Assembly (NCBI GenBank): GCA_019914995.1
Contig: CM034130.1
Location: 10,478,001 to 10,542,000, forward strand
Origin: Acanthochlamys bracteata
Taxonomy: Eukaryota > Streptophyta > Magnoliopsida > Pandanales > Velloziaceae
DNA length: 64,000 bases
Reading direction: 5' to 3'
Shown here: positions 22,817 through 35,034 of the stretch, piece after piece
Position numbering within the stretch: the first letter of the stretch is position 1
Layout of the letters: every line of letters begins with the position of its first letter
Made by a program: the position numbers and the translations under genes
Notes under the pieces: generated by a model
Database searches by the model: none
The model's input: the letters and a program-made list of their open reading frames with translations, nothing else
What the model was told of the DNA's origin: nothing

Positions 22817-23919
22817 GCTAATACAACAAAAAACCAAAATGAATACGTACCGCTGCTATATGCAATCTAATAATCGCTAAGAACAAAATATTTTCTTTTG
22901 CTTTGATTTTCTTCTACAACTGTTCTTCTTCGTTTCGACTCTTCTCTATGCATCTAACAAAATTCTTTCTTCTGTTTCTGCGAATCCTCTTTTTGTTTCG
23001 GGAGAAGATGATCTATTTTGGATGGCGGTTTTAAAGGATGAGTAGGAACGTGGTTGGAAAGAAGAAGAATGCCAACCAACTGAATGCTACTCGCTAATCT
23101 TACGCGTTTAGCCTTTTAATTACCAGATAATTACAGTATTCGCCATTGAGTATAATGCTAATGGTTCTTTTATGCCCTTTGAGTTATGGAATAATTACAC
23201 ATATACCATTTAGTATTCTGCTTGTTAAAGGTAATGGGCCTTACTTTGACTTGATTTAAAAGCCCAATTGGATTCTTCCGTATAATAAATCAATAATCAT
23301 TCATTTTTTCTGTGTATGAATGAATTGCATACTAATTATCTTAATAAATTATATGAAAATTTTGTCAATTGTTTTGATAACATTGTTGTATGTTATTGTT
23401 TTCCAACGCATGAACCGAAACAACTTTTGTTTGTAGTAATTTATGCTTCGCAACTTTTCAAAGGTTATGTATGTATAGCTATCATAAAATGAAATCTCTG
23501 AAATTTTCGATTTTTTTCAAGGGTGCGTCATTTAGCTTTCAAGTAAGTATAGATTTCTTTAAAATAAGTCAATAAAATAGTAATTAAAATTGATTTCAAT
23601 TTTTATATATTTTTTGGAGTTGAAAGTCAGCCGAATGTGAGTTATGCAATAAGTATGAAATTCAAGAGTTATGCAACAAGTTAAATTACAATATAACACC
23701 ACTAAAGTGAAGCCAAACAATTGTCGAACAAAAATTTTATCAAGAACTTGATTTTCCTTAAAAATGATATGCTGTCTCGATATTGCAAATTAACAAATAG
23801 TTTTTCTTTTTTTTAGAGTTTCAAATAATTTTAAAATTTTCATATTCTTCAGAGGCTGAAAACTAGCCGACAATTGCCTCCGATAACATCCTCGCGAACT
23901 AGAAAGTTATAGATACTCG
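22817..23919. other. XTH upstream region and intergenic DNA
   Basis: On the minus strand, the 200 bases before the XTH ATG are the probable 5' UTR and promoter (CT/GAA-rich). From 23100 on it is AT-rich with no coding signal. Confidence 0.5.
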
Positions 23920-24879
23920 TGTTAGATAAGAGTGAGTAGATTAGTCTCATATTGAAAAAAAATAAAATGAGAGGAGTGTTAATATATTAGAGAGTTTCAT
24001 AACCTATTTATTTAAGTTTTTGAGTTTGATTGAACTTTCTACTGTATGGACTGAACCCTTCAGATGTCTGTCTTAGTTAACTTAATCAATATTTTATATC
24101 TTCTCAATAGTAGTATAAGAGCCGATAGTTTGGCTGGGAGCTCAATGCACGTATTAATTTTCGTTGATAGTGGGTGAGCATGTTAAGAGTAGTGTGACTT
24201 ACATGGGCTTCCGTAAGATGTGAGCAAAGATTCAGAACAAGTTAGTCTTTAATGACAGACTTTTAGTTGCACAGACGGTGCAAAGGCGAGACAACTGGTG
24301 CATGTTATAGCGTTAGTTGGTAGTTCGATAAGCAGATTAAGAGCAGTATGGCTCATATAAGCTTCAACAAGATATGAGTAAGAATTCGGATCAAGTTAGA
24401 CTCTGATGGCTAGCTCTTGGTGTGCAGACGGTGCATAGATGAGGTGATTGCGATATATTATAACTTTAACTGATAGTGCGATGAGCAGACTAATAATAGT
24501 GTGACTTACATAGACTTATGTAAGGTGTGAGTAAAAATTTGAAACAAATTAAGTTCTCATGGCTGACTCTTGGTGTAAAGTAATAGTGCTCTGAGCTAAA
24601 TGACTGAAATTTTGAGTGATCGATGTATTTGGTGCATAATAGAGTGATCGGATAAGGAGAAATATAAATGACTCACTTTTTTTAAAAAAATTATTAAATT
24701 AAGAGTGAGTATATTAGTCCTATATTAAATAATAATAAGATGAGAATATAATTAATATATTAAAATATTTCATAATCTATTAGTTTAAATTTTTTGTCGA
24801 ATTGATCTTTCTAATATATGAATCGAACTATTCATATATTTTATTTTGGTTAATTTTTTTGATATTGTATGTCTTCCAA
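23920..24879 (+). mobile_element. TRIM-like miniature LTR retroelement
   Basis: Two diverged direct repeats: about 23920-24112 (starting TGTTAGATAAGAGTGAGTAG) and about 24692-24879 (TATTAAATTAAGAGTGAGTA), aligned throughout their length. Just after the first repeat comes TAGTATAAGAGCC, close to the TGGTATCAGAGCC tRNA-Met primer site. The roughly 580-bp interior has no coding capacity and holds about three tandem units. Size and layout fit a terminal-repeat retrotransposon in miniature (TRIM). The element is old: the repeats differ at many positions. Confidence 0.7.
24174..24600. repeat. Three diverged tandem units (115-165 bp) inside the TRIM
   Basis: Each unit contains a version of GAGCA(G/T)...TTAAGAGTAGTGTGACTTACATGGGCTT, then AAGATGTGAGCAAAGATT, and a version of TCTTGGTGTGCAGACGGTGC. 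Starts are near 24174, 24340 and 24483; the third unit is shortest. Confidence 0.6.
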
Positions 24880-27260
24880 ATAATTCATTTGGTCCTTGTT
24901 TGCATCCGATATACCGGTACGAATATTGGTGAGCGAACTACTCTTAGTTTTCTTTTAATATGTTTTTTTTAGTCTTTTTTTCTTTTTTTATTTTATCTTA
25001 AATTTGAATTATTTGAAGGATTTTGGAATTTTGATTGAATTGATCCCGTTAAAATTTTTGAACGGTTAAATTTACTAGATCAAGGAATCAGTAGCAGCCA
25101 ATCTTTTCTCTTTTCCCTTTTCTTTCTCTTGATTAAATTCGCGAAATCTAGGTTTTCAGTAAGATGAAAGAATTAGAGGAATTTTATTGTCTTAGATAGG
25201 CACTAGTAAGTGTGATAAGAACGGAAAGAAATCAATTGCGTCATGATATTTGATTCACTTCCTTGAGTTTTTATATAGTCAACGAAAACTATGCTAATCT
25301 TTAGTGCCTTGAAAGAAAGCAAATAGAGAAGTGACTCAAGTTCATTTCTCCTTGCAGTGGGTCTAGTCACAAGTGTGCTGAGAATATGCTAACAATTGTG
25401 CTCAGTAATCAATCAAGGGATGGCTATGCTGCAGGTCTCTCCAGTACATGCTCTGATGTTTCTGTTGGCAAAGGCAATGGCTTCTGAAACTAAAACCATA
25501 CAGGAAAACCAAAATTGGAGAACAGATAAGACCATATGGTTCCTATATCTATCTATGGCAATGAGATGAATAATGTAATACTCCTTTTGCAGAGCCAGAT
25601 AGCCTTGACCGTGGTCACTAGTCTTCATTTTGAAGGTGATGAGGGAGGGGCATTCTGGCCACTGGGAATGATGTAATTACTGATAATCCATTTTGATCAC
25701 TGAGATTAGATTGCCTTACCACCAATAACTAGGCATTGAATGTTCAATCATAGAGCAAGATGTAGTAGCTTATTGGTACTAATTGAGCTCATTATATGCT
25801 AGATTAATAAGCGCGCATGTATTTTGGAACTCTGTTGCATGAGGAACAAAAGATTTTCTGGACTACCTCTGATATTTATAATCTCCAAATTTTGATATAT
25901 GCAAAAGCTTAAGTATGTCTGTAAGAAAGTATATGGACTAGTGGAGTCATATATAGGTTAGTGTCTTCGTGGAACTCTCTTTGGACAACTTGTATAATAG
26001 GCCCACTGTCTCCTCAATCTTTTCCAACATGTCATATTACAAAACCTAGAATACTAGGTGCTACTGTCTAATTTCAAAGGTTTTAGGAAGCTTATATTGC
26101 CTGTCCTTGCCTATCACTTTATTCTTTCATGGGGTGGCCAGTGATAAGAACAGCTTATAATTTAGATGGATTGTTGCCTTCATTTTCCTTAACAGCTTAT
26201 AACGGAGACTTTTGTGGAAAGCAGCAGCTACTGTCTTGGATATATAGCTGATTGAACTGTAATGCCAGTTGTGTCCTAATTCCTAAGCAGTGTGTGGAAG
26301 TGAAAATGCCTCAGTGAAGTTCGTCAGTTATGATTTTGATTAAGTTATGAATAGTTGAAAGCCCGGTAGTGAAATGTGTGATTTCGACAATTAGTTTAAC
26401 AGTGTTCTACCTTAACATTTTGTGCTAAGAAAACAATGGCTGGCAAATGAGTGAGATCAATGCATGTCTTGATTGTATGTTATGAATTCTTTAGTTTGTG
26501 ACTCCTGTATTCGTAGAAAGACTTTACAAACTTGTATATTCTGTATATATTCAGGCTTGGCTCTGACCTGTATTCAACTTTTACCTCTCTCTCGTTGCAG
26601 AAAGGGAGATAATGAAACTAATGTTCGTTTTGAAAGTAGTGTTCTGGAGCCGATAGAAGTTATCCACTTGGGATTCTGGTCTGGTCGTTGGAAGACATGG
26701 TGCTTGAAGGTGCATTGTTCTGAATTTTTAGGTATGTGTTTGTTTGTTAAGCACATAATAACTGTCAAAATATGACCAATACTTTCAAGTATGGTGATGT
26801 TACAGCAGTAAGGTAGCACGCCTGAAATTGTATGTAATTCTAATTTCTATATGGCTCTGTTTTAATGCCTTAAAATTTTGAGATTAATGCTCGCATGGGG
26901 TATTGATTCTTGGTTTGAAGTGATGGACCAATTAAAACCTTGAATTTGGCTTGTCAGTTCCTTGTTATTATTTCAAGTCCTAATTCTTGTCTGGACTGAA
27001 AACTTAAGGTGTTGAAATTGTCTAGCGAGCACTTGTTTTACCCAATGCTTAGTGAGGTCTTGTAGGAAAGAAATACAAATATATAGCACAAGGATAGATA
27101 GATACTTCACTTGGCGCTTATTTCCCATGGCCGTAAGTTTTTGACATAACATGAGTAAGTTTAAATGCCTAAATGGTAATGTGAGTGACACAACTTGTGT
27201 AGGAGCTTTTGTTGATGAAGCATAAGTTAGCATGATCAATGAATTTGAACTCTGTATGTT
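24880..27260. other. Intergenic, no gene recognised
   Basis: AT-rich DNA with isolated short frames only. An exon-like segment near 26600-26709 (after TTGCAG, before a GT) encodes about 36 residues (VIHLGFWSGRWKTWCLK) with no recognised homology. Confidence 0.5.
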
Positions 27261-27265
27261 TAAAC

Positions 27266-27830
27266 TGTTAGAAATAGCGAGTGTTCGGTTGTCGATAGAT
27301 GCAGCGAAAATATAACACACATTCAAGGATCTTGCGTAAGCAATATGAGAATTGAGATAAGAACAAGACAATTACAAAGATAAGAGATTTAAGTGGGGAA
27401 AAACGAGAAAAAACCTCACGGAAAGGTAAACTAGCCTTTAAAGAAATTACTAAATCAAAGCAATTATAAACTCTTGTGTTACACTTTAAGTGGGAACTCT
27501 CACTAGAATGTTTTGTTTCTATCTTTCACACTTGATGTGAGAATGATTCTTTCTCATTGCTTATCTTGTTCTCTCTTTCAAACAAATGCCTCTCATTCAT
27601 ATATCTAATGCCTCAAGAAGACTATTGAACTTTCAAACGATTGTCCTTTTATCTTCCCACTAATTGTTCAAATCTTTTGGCTTTCCATCGTCCAAGAGAT
27701 GTTTCAAAGTCCTTAACCATTGGCTTTCCAACTTCTTCGGTGAACTTTGGCATTCCAATATGAATGCACATTTAACTTGTTGAATTCTAATGAACCACTA
27801 ATTTATATAGTGACTTTACAATTTCTAACA
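27266..27830 (-). repeat. 3' LTR of the copia element
   Basis: 565 bp, TGTTAGAAATAGCGAG to CAATTTCTAACA, aligned end to end with 30452-31035. Confidence 0.9.
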
Positions 27831-28129
27831 AATTTTCCACTTAAAGATACTTTGTAATTGCAATTCAAGAATAATAAGAAATCGATACGTAAGTGTCAAA
27901 ATTCGATGACACTGAAAATAGGTACGATTGAGAAAAGCAGGGCTAGCACGTATGCTAGCTGACTTCCTTTACCTCATACCGTTGCCTATCTTCCCCCGAT
28001 TCTATTGCTATCTTGAAGTGATTCTCTTTCAGCTTCTTTGTGATAATGGTCACATTCAATGCTGTTCTATATTGTGATTTCATACAGAGATCTACAACAT
28101 AAAACATATGTCAAGGATTACCGCCTCAG

Positions 28130-29661
28130 TTAAGGCATCCGCAGAGTTTCCTTTGAAGGAATCTTGAGCATATCAATGCTCCCACTGAAAAAAAATCTCC
28201 TATCCAAATAACCTGCATAATCTATATCAATAAATTCTTTGACAATAAACCTAGATCTTGTGTAACACAATGCAGCATTCAAGGTTCCTTTCACATACCG
28301 AAGGATCATTTTCACTGTCTTCCAAGGCTCAATGCGAGGACATGCCATAAATCTACTTACCACTCCCACTGCATGTGCAATGTCAGACCGAGTGCAAATT
28401 ATGGCATACATTAGGCTTCCTACTACTGATGCATATGATATTCAAGACATTCCTATCATCTCTTGCTCCTCGCTAGGGGATAACAAAGAGAATAGTTTAA
28501 GACTAATAGAGAGTGAGGTAGATATCGGCTTACCACCATACATGTTGAACCGTTTCAACATCCTCAGATAACTAGTCTGAGACAGCCGAATCTCTCTATT
28601 GTCTCTATCTCGCCATATCTGCATCCCTAGGATTCTGTTTGTCTACTCCAAATTTTTTGTATCGAATTCACTAGCCATTTGAGCATTCAATTGTTGGATA
28701 CAACCTATGCTTGGATTTGCCACAAGTATATCATCCACATACAGCAGTAAGATGACAAACACACCTCCCTCAAATCTCTTGATGTACACACAAGAGTCTG
28801 AGACCAACTTGCTGTATCCAAAGCTCCCGATACAAGAATCAAATCTCTTATACCAACATCACAGTGCTTGCTCAAGCTCATAAAGAGATTTGGCCAACCG
28901 ATAAACCAAATCCTCACTGCCTTCACGGCGAAGCTTTCTAGCTGGACCATATATTTCTCATATCCAAACTCCCCGTATAAAAATATCGTTTTGACATTGA
29001 GCTGTTTAAGATGGAGAACCGATTATGCACACAGCGTAAGACCACATTAAAACGTACCACTAGAGAGATGATCTCATCAAAATCGATCCCTTCTTTTGGG
29101 CATAGCCATTCACCTCCAGCCGAGCACAATACCGTTTTATTTGATCATTTCTGCCTCGCTTAATCTTGTAGATCAATTTATTCCCAATAGCCTTACGACT
29201 TTAGACCAGATGGACCAGCTCTCATGTCATATTTTATGAAGTGATTCAATCTCTTCATGCATAGCTTCCATCCACAGAGACGTATCTGGACTCTCCAGCG
29301 CTTTTTTGAGAGAAAATGACTCTCCTTCTTCTGTGAATAAGTAATATGCAGGTTGAGATAACTTCATAAAATAATCTTCATACCTTTCAGGTGTGTTTCT
29401 CTTGCGAGTGGAACGCCTAAGAGATGTAGGCCTGGAAATTCCATCCTCTTTCATGTGCTCATTAGCTGGTTCAGACTCCAAATTAGGATCGTATTTTCCA
29501 TCATTCTCTTCCAATACTGATGTGGTCATCGCTGGGAGTGATGCCTCCTTCTCCCTTACATCATCGCCTTCAGTCACTCTTTGCAATTGGTCCTCCGCAA
29601 ATATGATATCCCTGCTGAAGATAACCGTATGGGCAGTGGGATCCCATAGATAATACCCCAA
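28130..29661 (-). pseudogene. Copia pol remnant (integrase C terminus to reverse transcriptase)
   Basis: Minus-strand fragments: 29661-29227 includes RRSTRKRNTPERYEDY and the ALESPDTSLWMEAMHEEIESL lead into reverse transcriptase. Near 29100 comes KEGIDFDEI. Near 28720 the active-site region is visible on the complementary strand as a diverged VDDILV. 28624-28442 holds IRLSQTSYLRMLKRFNM, and 28411-28130 holds YAIICTRSDIAHAVGVVSRFM with ILRYVKGTLN. Frames change repeatedly, so nothing functional remains. Confidence 0.85.
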
Positions 29662-30451
29662 ATATCTTCAACATACTATAGGCATCTTCCGAACTTAATC
29701 CTGCTGCTGAATCAAGTTCCGCCCGGGTCTTAAAGAATTTGAATATCTCAAAGACATCCGACTTCCTTCGGATTAGAAATATACAAGTTCCAGTCCGAGT
29801 GAAATAAATTGAGCTTATCTTTAAACAGAAATTGATCTCCAAATCTTTCATAGTGCTGCTCACCGGTGACACACTACTCGCAGAACGGCAACTTTACCTC
29901 GGACAGTCCCGTGAAGAACTTCTGATCACTGAGGATTTTCAAATCACGTTCCGAGATGTGCCCAAATTTCAGATGCCACACTCGCGTGGTATCCTCAATG
30001 TTGTCCGATGCAATACAATCATCTTTTACATCCATGTCACTCCACGCACCTTATACAGATTTGAATCGATCATTTTAACCTTCAGTTTTTCTAATCCGTC
30101 CTTGATGACCTCAATGATCTCGCCTCCACCGCGAGTCTTGCAGTGCAGGTCATCCAATTATCCTACAGACAACAAATTTTTCGTAAGACGAAAAATAGAA
30201 CATACTTTATTGATGATGTACCCTCTTCCATCATTTGTCATAAGCTTGAGGAACTGATTTCAGCAATTTCAAGATTTGTCACATGCATCAACCATTGTTT
30301 CTCCCACTAGAGTCTCACTATCATCAGTATGCCACACAAGTAAGGGACATCGAAAAATCCACACCTCCAACCTTACTTGCCATAGTCTTGCATTTCTTCT
30401 CAATCTCGTACTTGCTTATCATTGCAACAAACCAATGGTTATGATGCCACT

Positions 30452-31035
30452 TGTTGGAAATAGCGAGTGTGTTCGGTTGTCGATAGACGCAGCGAAAATA
30501 TAAGACACACTTAAGGATCTTGCGTAAGCAATATAAGAATTGAGACAAGAGCAAGACAATCACAAAGACAAGAGATTTACGTGGGGAAAAACGAGAAAAA
30601 CTTCACGGAAAGACAAACTAGCCTTCAAAAAAATCACTAAACTAAATCAATGACAAACTCTTGTGTTACACTTTAAGTGGAAACTCTCATTAGAATGATT
30701 TGTTTCTATCTTTCACACTTAATGTGAGAATGATTCTTTCTCATTGTCTATCTTGTTCTCTCTTCCAAACAAATGCCTCTCATTCATATATATAATACCT
30801 TAAGGAGATTATTGAACTTTCAAACGGTTGTCCTTTTATCTTCCCACTAATTGTTCAAGTTTTTTGGCTTTCCATCTTTCAAGAGATATTTCAAGGTCCT
30901 TGATCGTTGACTTTCCAACTTCTTCAGTGATGGTTTATCTTTCTTGATCTTTGGTATTCCAATATGAATGCACATTTTAACTTGTTGCATTTTAATGAAT
31001 CACTAATTTACTTAGTGGCTTTACAATTTCTAACA
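30452..31035 (-). repeat. 5' LTR of the copia element
   Basis: 584 bp, TGTTGGAAATAGCGAG to CAATTTCTAACA. By eye it differs from the partner LTR at roughly one position in ten, and it contains about 20 bp (around 30932-30955, GTTTATCTTTCTTGATC) absent from the partner. Confidence 0.9.
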
Positions 31036-31040
31036 TAAAC

Positions 31041-34000
31041 TTAGTGCTCTGTTATGAAGTTTGAATCTTTTCTTCCGGCTGGCGTTCAATTTTAGCTCGA
31101 CAGCTTGCGATGTTGAAGGTGAAACTTTATTGCATTTTTAACTCATTATAGTTATACATTGTTATAGACGGAGACCCTCCCTAGATGTCATCTTTAGGAA
31201 AAGATAGGAAAAAAACTACTTTGACACTAGCATCACAAGCTAGATGTAAGTTGGCATTCTTATAATGCCAGAAGCATATTAATATTTTTTAGTATTGCTT
31301 ACATAATTTATGATCTCACATGAATGATTCTTCTTGGAGGACAAACTGATTACTAATTACACCTAAAGAAACTATACTACTAAAAATCAAGCACTACAGC
31401 AAACATTAATGCAATTAAGAAGATTCCCTCTTGGTTTCACCATTAAGACATTGATCTAGGGAAACCCCATAACACATTAAATGACATGAAAATTTTCTAC
31501 ACTCTGTCAAAACATGCTAACTTGTTCTTAGTCCACCCAAAAGTTTGAAACTTGTATCAAGATAATGTGCCCTTCACCTTCTCCAAAGTGTTGACATTGA
31601 TTGATCCGTTGCTATAGTAATCCATGCTTTGTATGTCTTGAATCTTGAGCTCTGTTAGTTTAATCTTCCATTACGATGCTTTGGCATTTCTGAGCTCACA
31701 GTTATGCATTTGTATGTCCAGGGTCCCCTTAATCATACTTCTTTTCTGGTCCGTAGGTCCTAATAATGCTTGTTCAGTAATGGGATTATGTCGCCTTCAG
31801 ATTCGCAAATTATTCAACAACCTTGCGAACTAATTTCCATGCTTTATCACGACATCGCACACTTAGTTCGCGCGCATGAACTGCGGTGAAACTTGTGATA
31901 AATATTTGCATATATGAAGTTTAAATTTGAGAAAGATGAATGAATGGTGGTTGGTCCTGAAACTGCATGATGTTATCATATGGAGGACATAACATGTATA
32001 ACATTACTTGCTTAGATTTTGTATTGTTACCCCTTTGCTAGCATCTTGAGCCATTAAACACTTTCTAGTAAGACAACAAGCATGCGAACTGCACACACAA
32101 GTGTTGGAATTCCAATGTGTATGGTGCTATTAAATTCCATGGAGGGACTACAAGGACTAGTTGCTTTTATTGCCAATGTCTTTTCTTTTCCTTCTTCTTC
32201 CCATGGGAATCCTCAAGGAAAAGAAAGAAGGAAGCTTTACTACTCATTGACATATCATTGATGGATCAAGTGAATGAATGAATTGGTGTTGGAAGGTTTC
32301 CAAGGTAATTTAGAAGGAGAAGAACAGTACTGATATGGCCTCCCTAGGTATATGTGTTGGAAAGAATCACAGCTAGGGTTTTAGTAGTAGTAGCAGCAGC
32401 AGCAGTAATAGTTTAATGTGAGTAGGTTAGAAGAAGAATTGAGGGATGTGCTACATGACATTATTCTATATACTTAAATAAGCAAACTTTGACTTATTTT
32501 AATGAAGGGTATTTTTATTTCCAGGGCACCCATTACTTCCTTTGATGAGCAGTAGTATTTAAATAAAAACCCTATACTATAGTGAGATGTTGCATATAGT
32601 TTTACAGAAGAAGCAGAGCATGCAGGTGTGTAGTAGTAGTAGTAGTAGTGTTGTGATGGGATGGGATGGGGTTGGGTTGGGTTGCACTAAAAAACATAGA
32701 ATGCAAATCAATAACAAAATTGAGGAGGGGAGGTTGGCATTGAATGCTTTGTGTGTCTTCTTCTCTTCATGGGCACTACTACTATGCTAGAGCTATTCCA
32801 CTGCTATCTAGATAGATAGATAGAAGATGGCTTTAATTTTGTTGTTGTTGTTGTTGTTTTTACATCAATGCAATTGGTGAGATAGTGAAAGACTACTGAT
32901 GAAGATTATATACTGCATTGCAGAGCAGTGCAGTTTTCTGTCCCTTTGGAATCCAGCCTTGCATGACATGGACTTCTCTATCCATGAAAACAAACAGTAA
33001 AACTTTTTTTTTTTTTTTTTTTCCTTCACAAAGTAGTCTCTCTTTCTCTGTTGTTGTTGATCACATGGTGATTGTGAACGTGAGAATTTAATTAAATACT
33101 AGACGAAGTTTGATAGAGCCGTCAAACTGCAGCACAACTTTGGACCATGAAATTTTAGCTTTTCTTGACCTTTCTCTCGTAGATTAATAATTTTAAAACT
33201 GGCGATAAAAGGGCAAACTGGATGACGTTAAAAGTTGAAGCCATAAGCTTTCGCTTTATAACATGCATAAGAGCTCAGATTAATTTAGGGTTCATTTGCA
33301 TGGTTGTGTGTTTTACTTTTTTTTTTATTATCTCCATTTCGACTTTTATTTTTTTAAAATTTTTCTATAATAAATATATATAGATTGTACGTCAAAGATT
33401 TTTTATAAATGTAATTTATTATTTTTTAAGCTAAAAAAACTTATTTTTAAAAACTCAAGAAAATTAACTTTAAAAAGTGTACTTGATTTTAGTAATCTCA
33501 AAACGAAAGTTGAAGAAAAGTTAAGTTTTATGAAAATAAATTTAATATAGAATAAAATGCGAAGGAAGTATAGTTTGGATTGATAATGAAAATTTATGAA
33601 GTAGAATTCGAAATAAAATTTTAGTAAAAATAATTTTTAATATGAAAAATAATTAAAATAATAATTAAAATATATAAAATATTGAATTAAAATTTGAGAC
33701 AAAATAGAATTATGTGTTAATTGAACATGCAGTAGGTTCCTTGCAAATCACTTTCAGAAAGAAAATCCGTACCGCATGAATACCTTCCTTCGTTTTGAAA
33801 TTAATTCATTTGAAACAGACACAAATTTGATTAATACTGTAAGAATGTTTTCTTGTTTGTTTTCACCACTAAATTTCTAATATGTTTTGGCATGTAAATG
33901 TATTTTAATTAAACGGTTAGCCACATTGGTAATTGTTTCAAATAGCTACCATTTCAATTCTAGCTTATTTGAAAATACAAGAATAAAAAAAATGGTTCCT

Positions 34001-34949
34001 GTGCGTTAAGAATCAGTGCAGCTCTTGCTCCTACTGACTCAGTCAACTTTGATCCGTTTGGAATTACATTTTTTAAAATTTTTTTAATTTTTAATTATAT
34101 ATATTTTAATATATATTTTATAAATATTTAAAAGATTTATTAAAAAATTTGGAAAATATAAAAAGTTTTACATAATAAAATTTTATTATTACATATTTTT
34201 ATTTGTTAAATAAAAAAATAAAATTTATTTTTTAAAATTAAAAATATTTTTTATTATAAAATAACTTTATTTTATAAGTAATTTTAAATGTTTTCTACAA
34301 ATTTTCAGTTGACCATAAAGGAATCCTTGTTCTATATAATCTATACTATGCACTTCTTTAATTGCTCTCAAATACAAAATTACCCAAACATTTTTATTTT
34401 AAGCAAAAATCTTTTTTTTTAAAGAAAAAGTTCATATAAATAAATATTACATCGTGGCCCTTTCATTTCCGCTATCTCGCACCAAAGCTAACAATCAGAT
34501 AATAAAATTAGGGGACCCCCCTGATTTTATTAATATAAACAAAATCATTAATATTAATATTACAACTTATAATTAACGAATGTAAATATTGGTGGTTCGA
34601 CTAAATTAAAATTTGATAAATATATTTCTAATTTATAATTGATTATATTTAACTGTAGAGATTAAATTTAAAAAATATTTTGATCATAAATCAGAAAAAA
34701 ATGTTTAAAAATGCTAATAAAAATAGAGTGCGTTTCTTCCTTGTTCATAAATATATAACTATGTATACATACACACAACAGAACAGTACAAGTGAAAGCA
34801 AAGGAATTAAAACAAAAATCAAACAACACATCTTCATCAGTAGTTATATACATGGCTGTTAGCTGCTTCTTCTCATATCGTCTTCTTTTTCAACCCCATC
34901 TGTTGCAGAGAAACACTAAAATTCTTCTTGTAGCTACCACTACTCCCCA
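31041..34949. other. Intergenic upstream of the KANADI gene
   Basis: No coding region recognised. Simple repeats include TAGTAG/CAGCAG at 32385-32408, (GTA)n at 32630-32650, (TTG)n at 32838-32860 and a T-run at 33003-33022. 33300-34310 is very AT-rich and includes a MITE-like copy. Confidence 0.5.
34050..34310. mobile_element. AT-rich MITE-like repeat, copy 1
   Basis: Shares ordered phrases such as ATAAATATTTAAAAGATTTATT and CTTTATTTTATAAGTAATTTTAAA with 53270-53500, and more loosely with 43555-43800 and 53005-53270. No coding capacity. Confidence 0.5.
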
Positions 34950-34952
34950 CAA

Positions 34953-34960
34953 ATATATAT
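34953..34960 (+). promoter_or_regulatory. Possible TATA box of the KANADI gene
   Basis: ATATATAT about 75 bases before the ATG, followed by a CT-rich leader (TCATCTCTCTCTATCTGCTTC). Position is plausible; this is motif evidence only. Confidence 0.4.
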
Positions 34961-35034
34961 TCTTCTTGTAGCTCTTCATCTCTCTCTATCTGCTTCTCTT
35001 CTGTGCAAATTAAATTAAACAGATTCGATCAGTA

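Larger units (their letters stand above)
27266..31035 (-). mobile_element. Ty1/copia LTR retrotransposon, internally deleted
   Basis: A complete insertion: LTRs at 27266-27830 and 30452-31035, both TG...CA, flanked by the 5-bp target duplication TAAAC (27261-27265 and 31036-31040). Transcription is on the minus strand, so the right-hand LTR is the 5' LTR. A primer site (minus strand TGGCATCATAACCATTGG, 30449-30432) abuts it, and AAGTGGAAAAT before the left LTR is a polypurine candidate. The interior is only about 2.6 kb. It starts with a gag-like MISKYEIEK that soon breaks off, then a GAG-pre-integrase segment (VWHLKFGHISERDLK, about 29980), integrase C-terminal end (GYYLWDPTAHTVIFSRD), and reverse transcriptase fragments to about 28130. 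Most of gag and the integrase core are deleted, and stops are frequent. Confidence 0.92.

Noticed and set aside
22817..22837. Upstream extension of the XTH start (seven extra codons)
   Set aside because: The extension begins with TTG; the first real ATG is at 22816 and gives a normal signal peptide.
25413..25628. 71-codon minus-strand frame
   Set aside because: Composition and context look like intergenic DNA; no domain or splice partners found.
26600..26709. Exon-like segment with AG and GT borders (VIHLGFWSGRWKTWCLK)
   Set aside because: No neighbouring exon in phase and no recognised family; splice-like borders this short occur by chance.
32385..32650. Trinucleotide runs as a possible coding Ser/Gln tract
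   Set aside because: No start, splice or conserved context; these are ordinary plant microsatellites.
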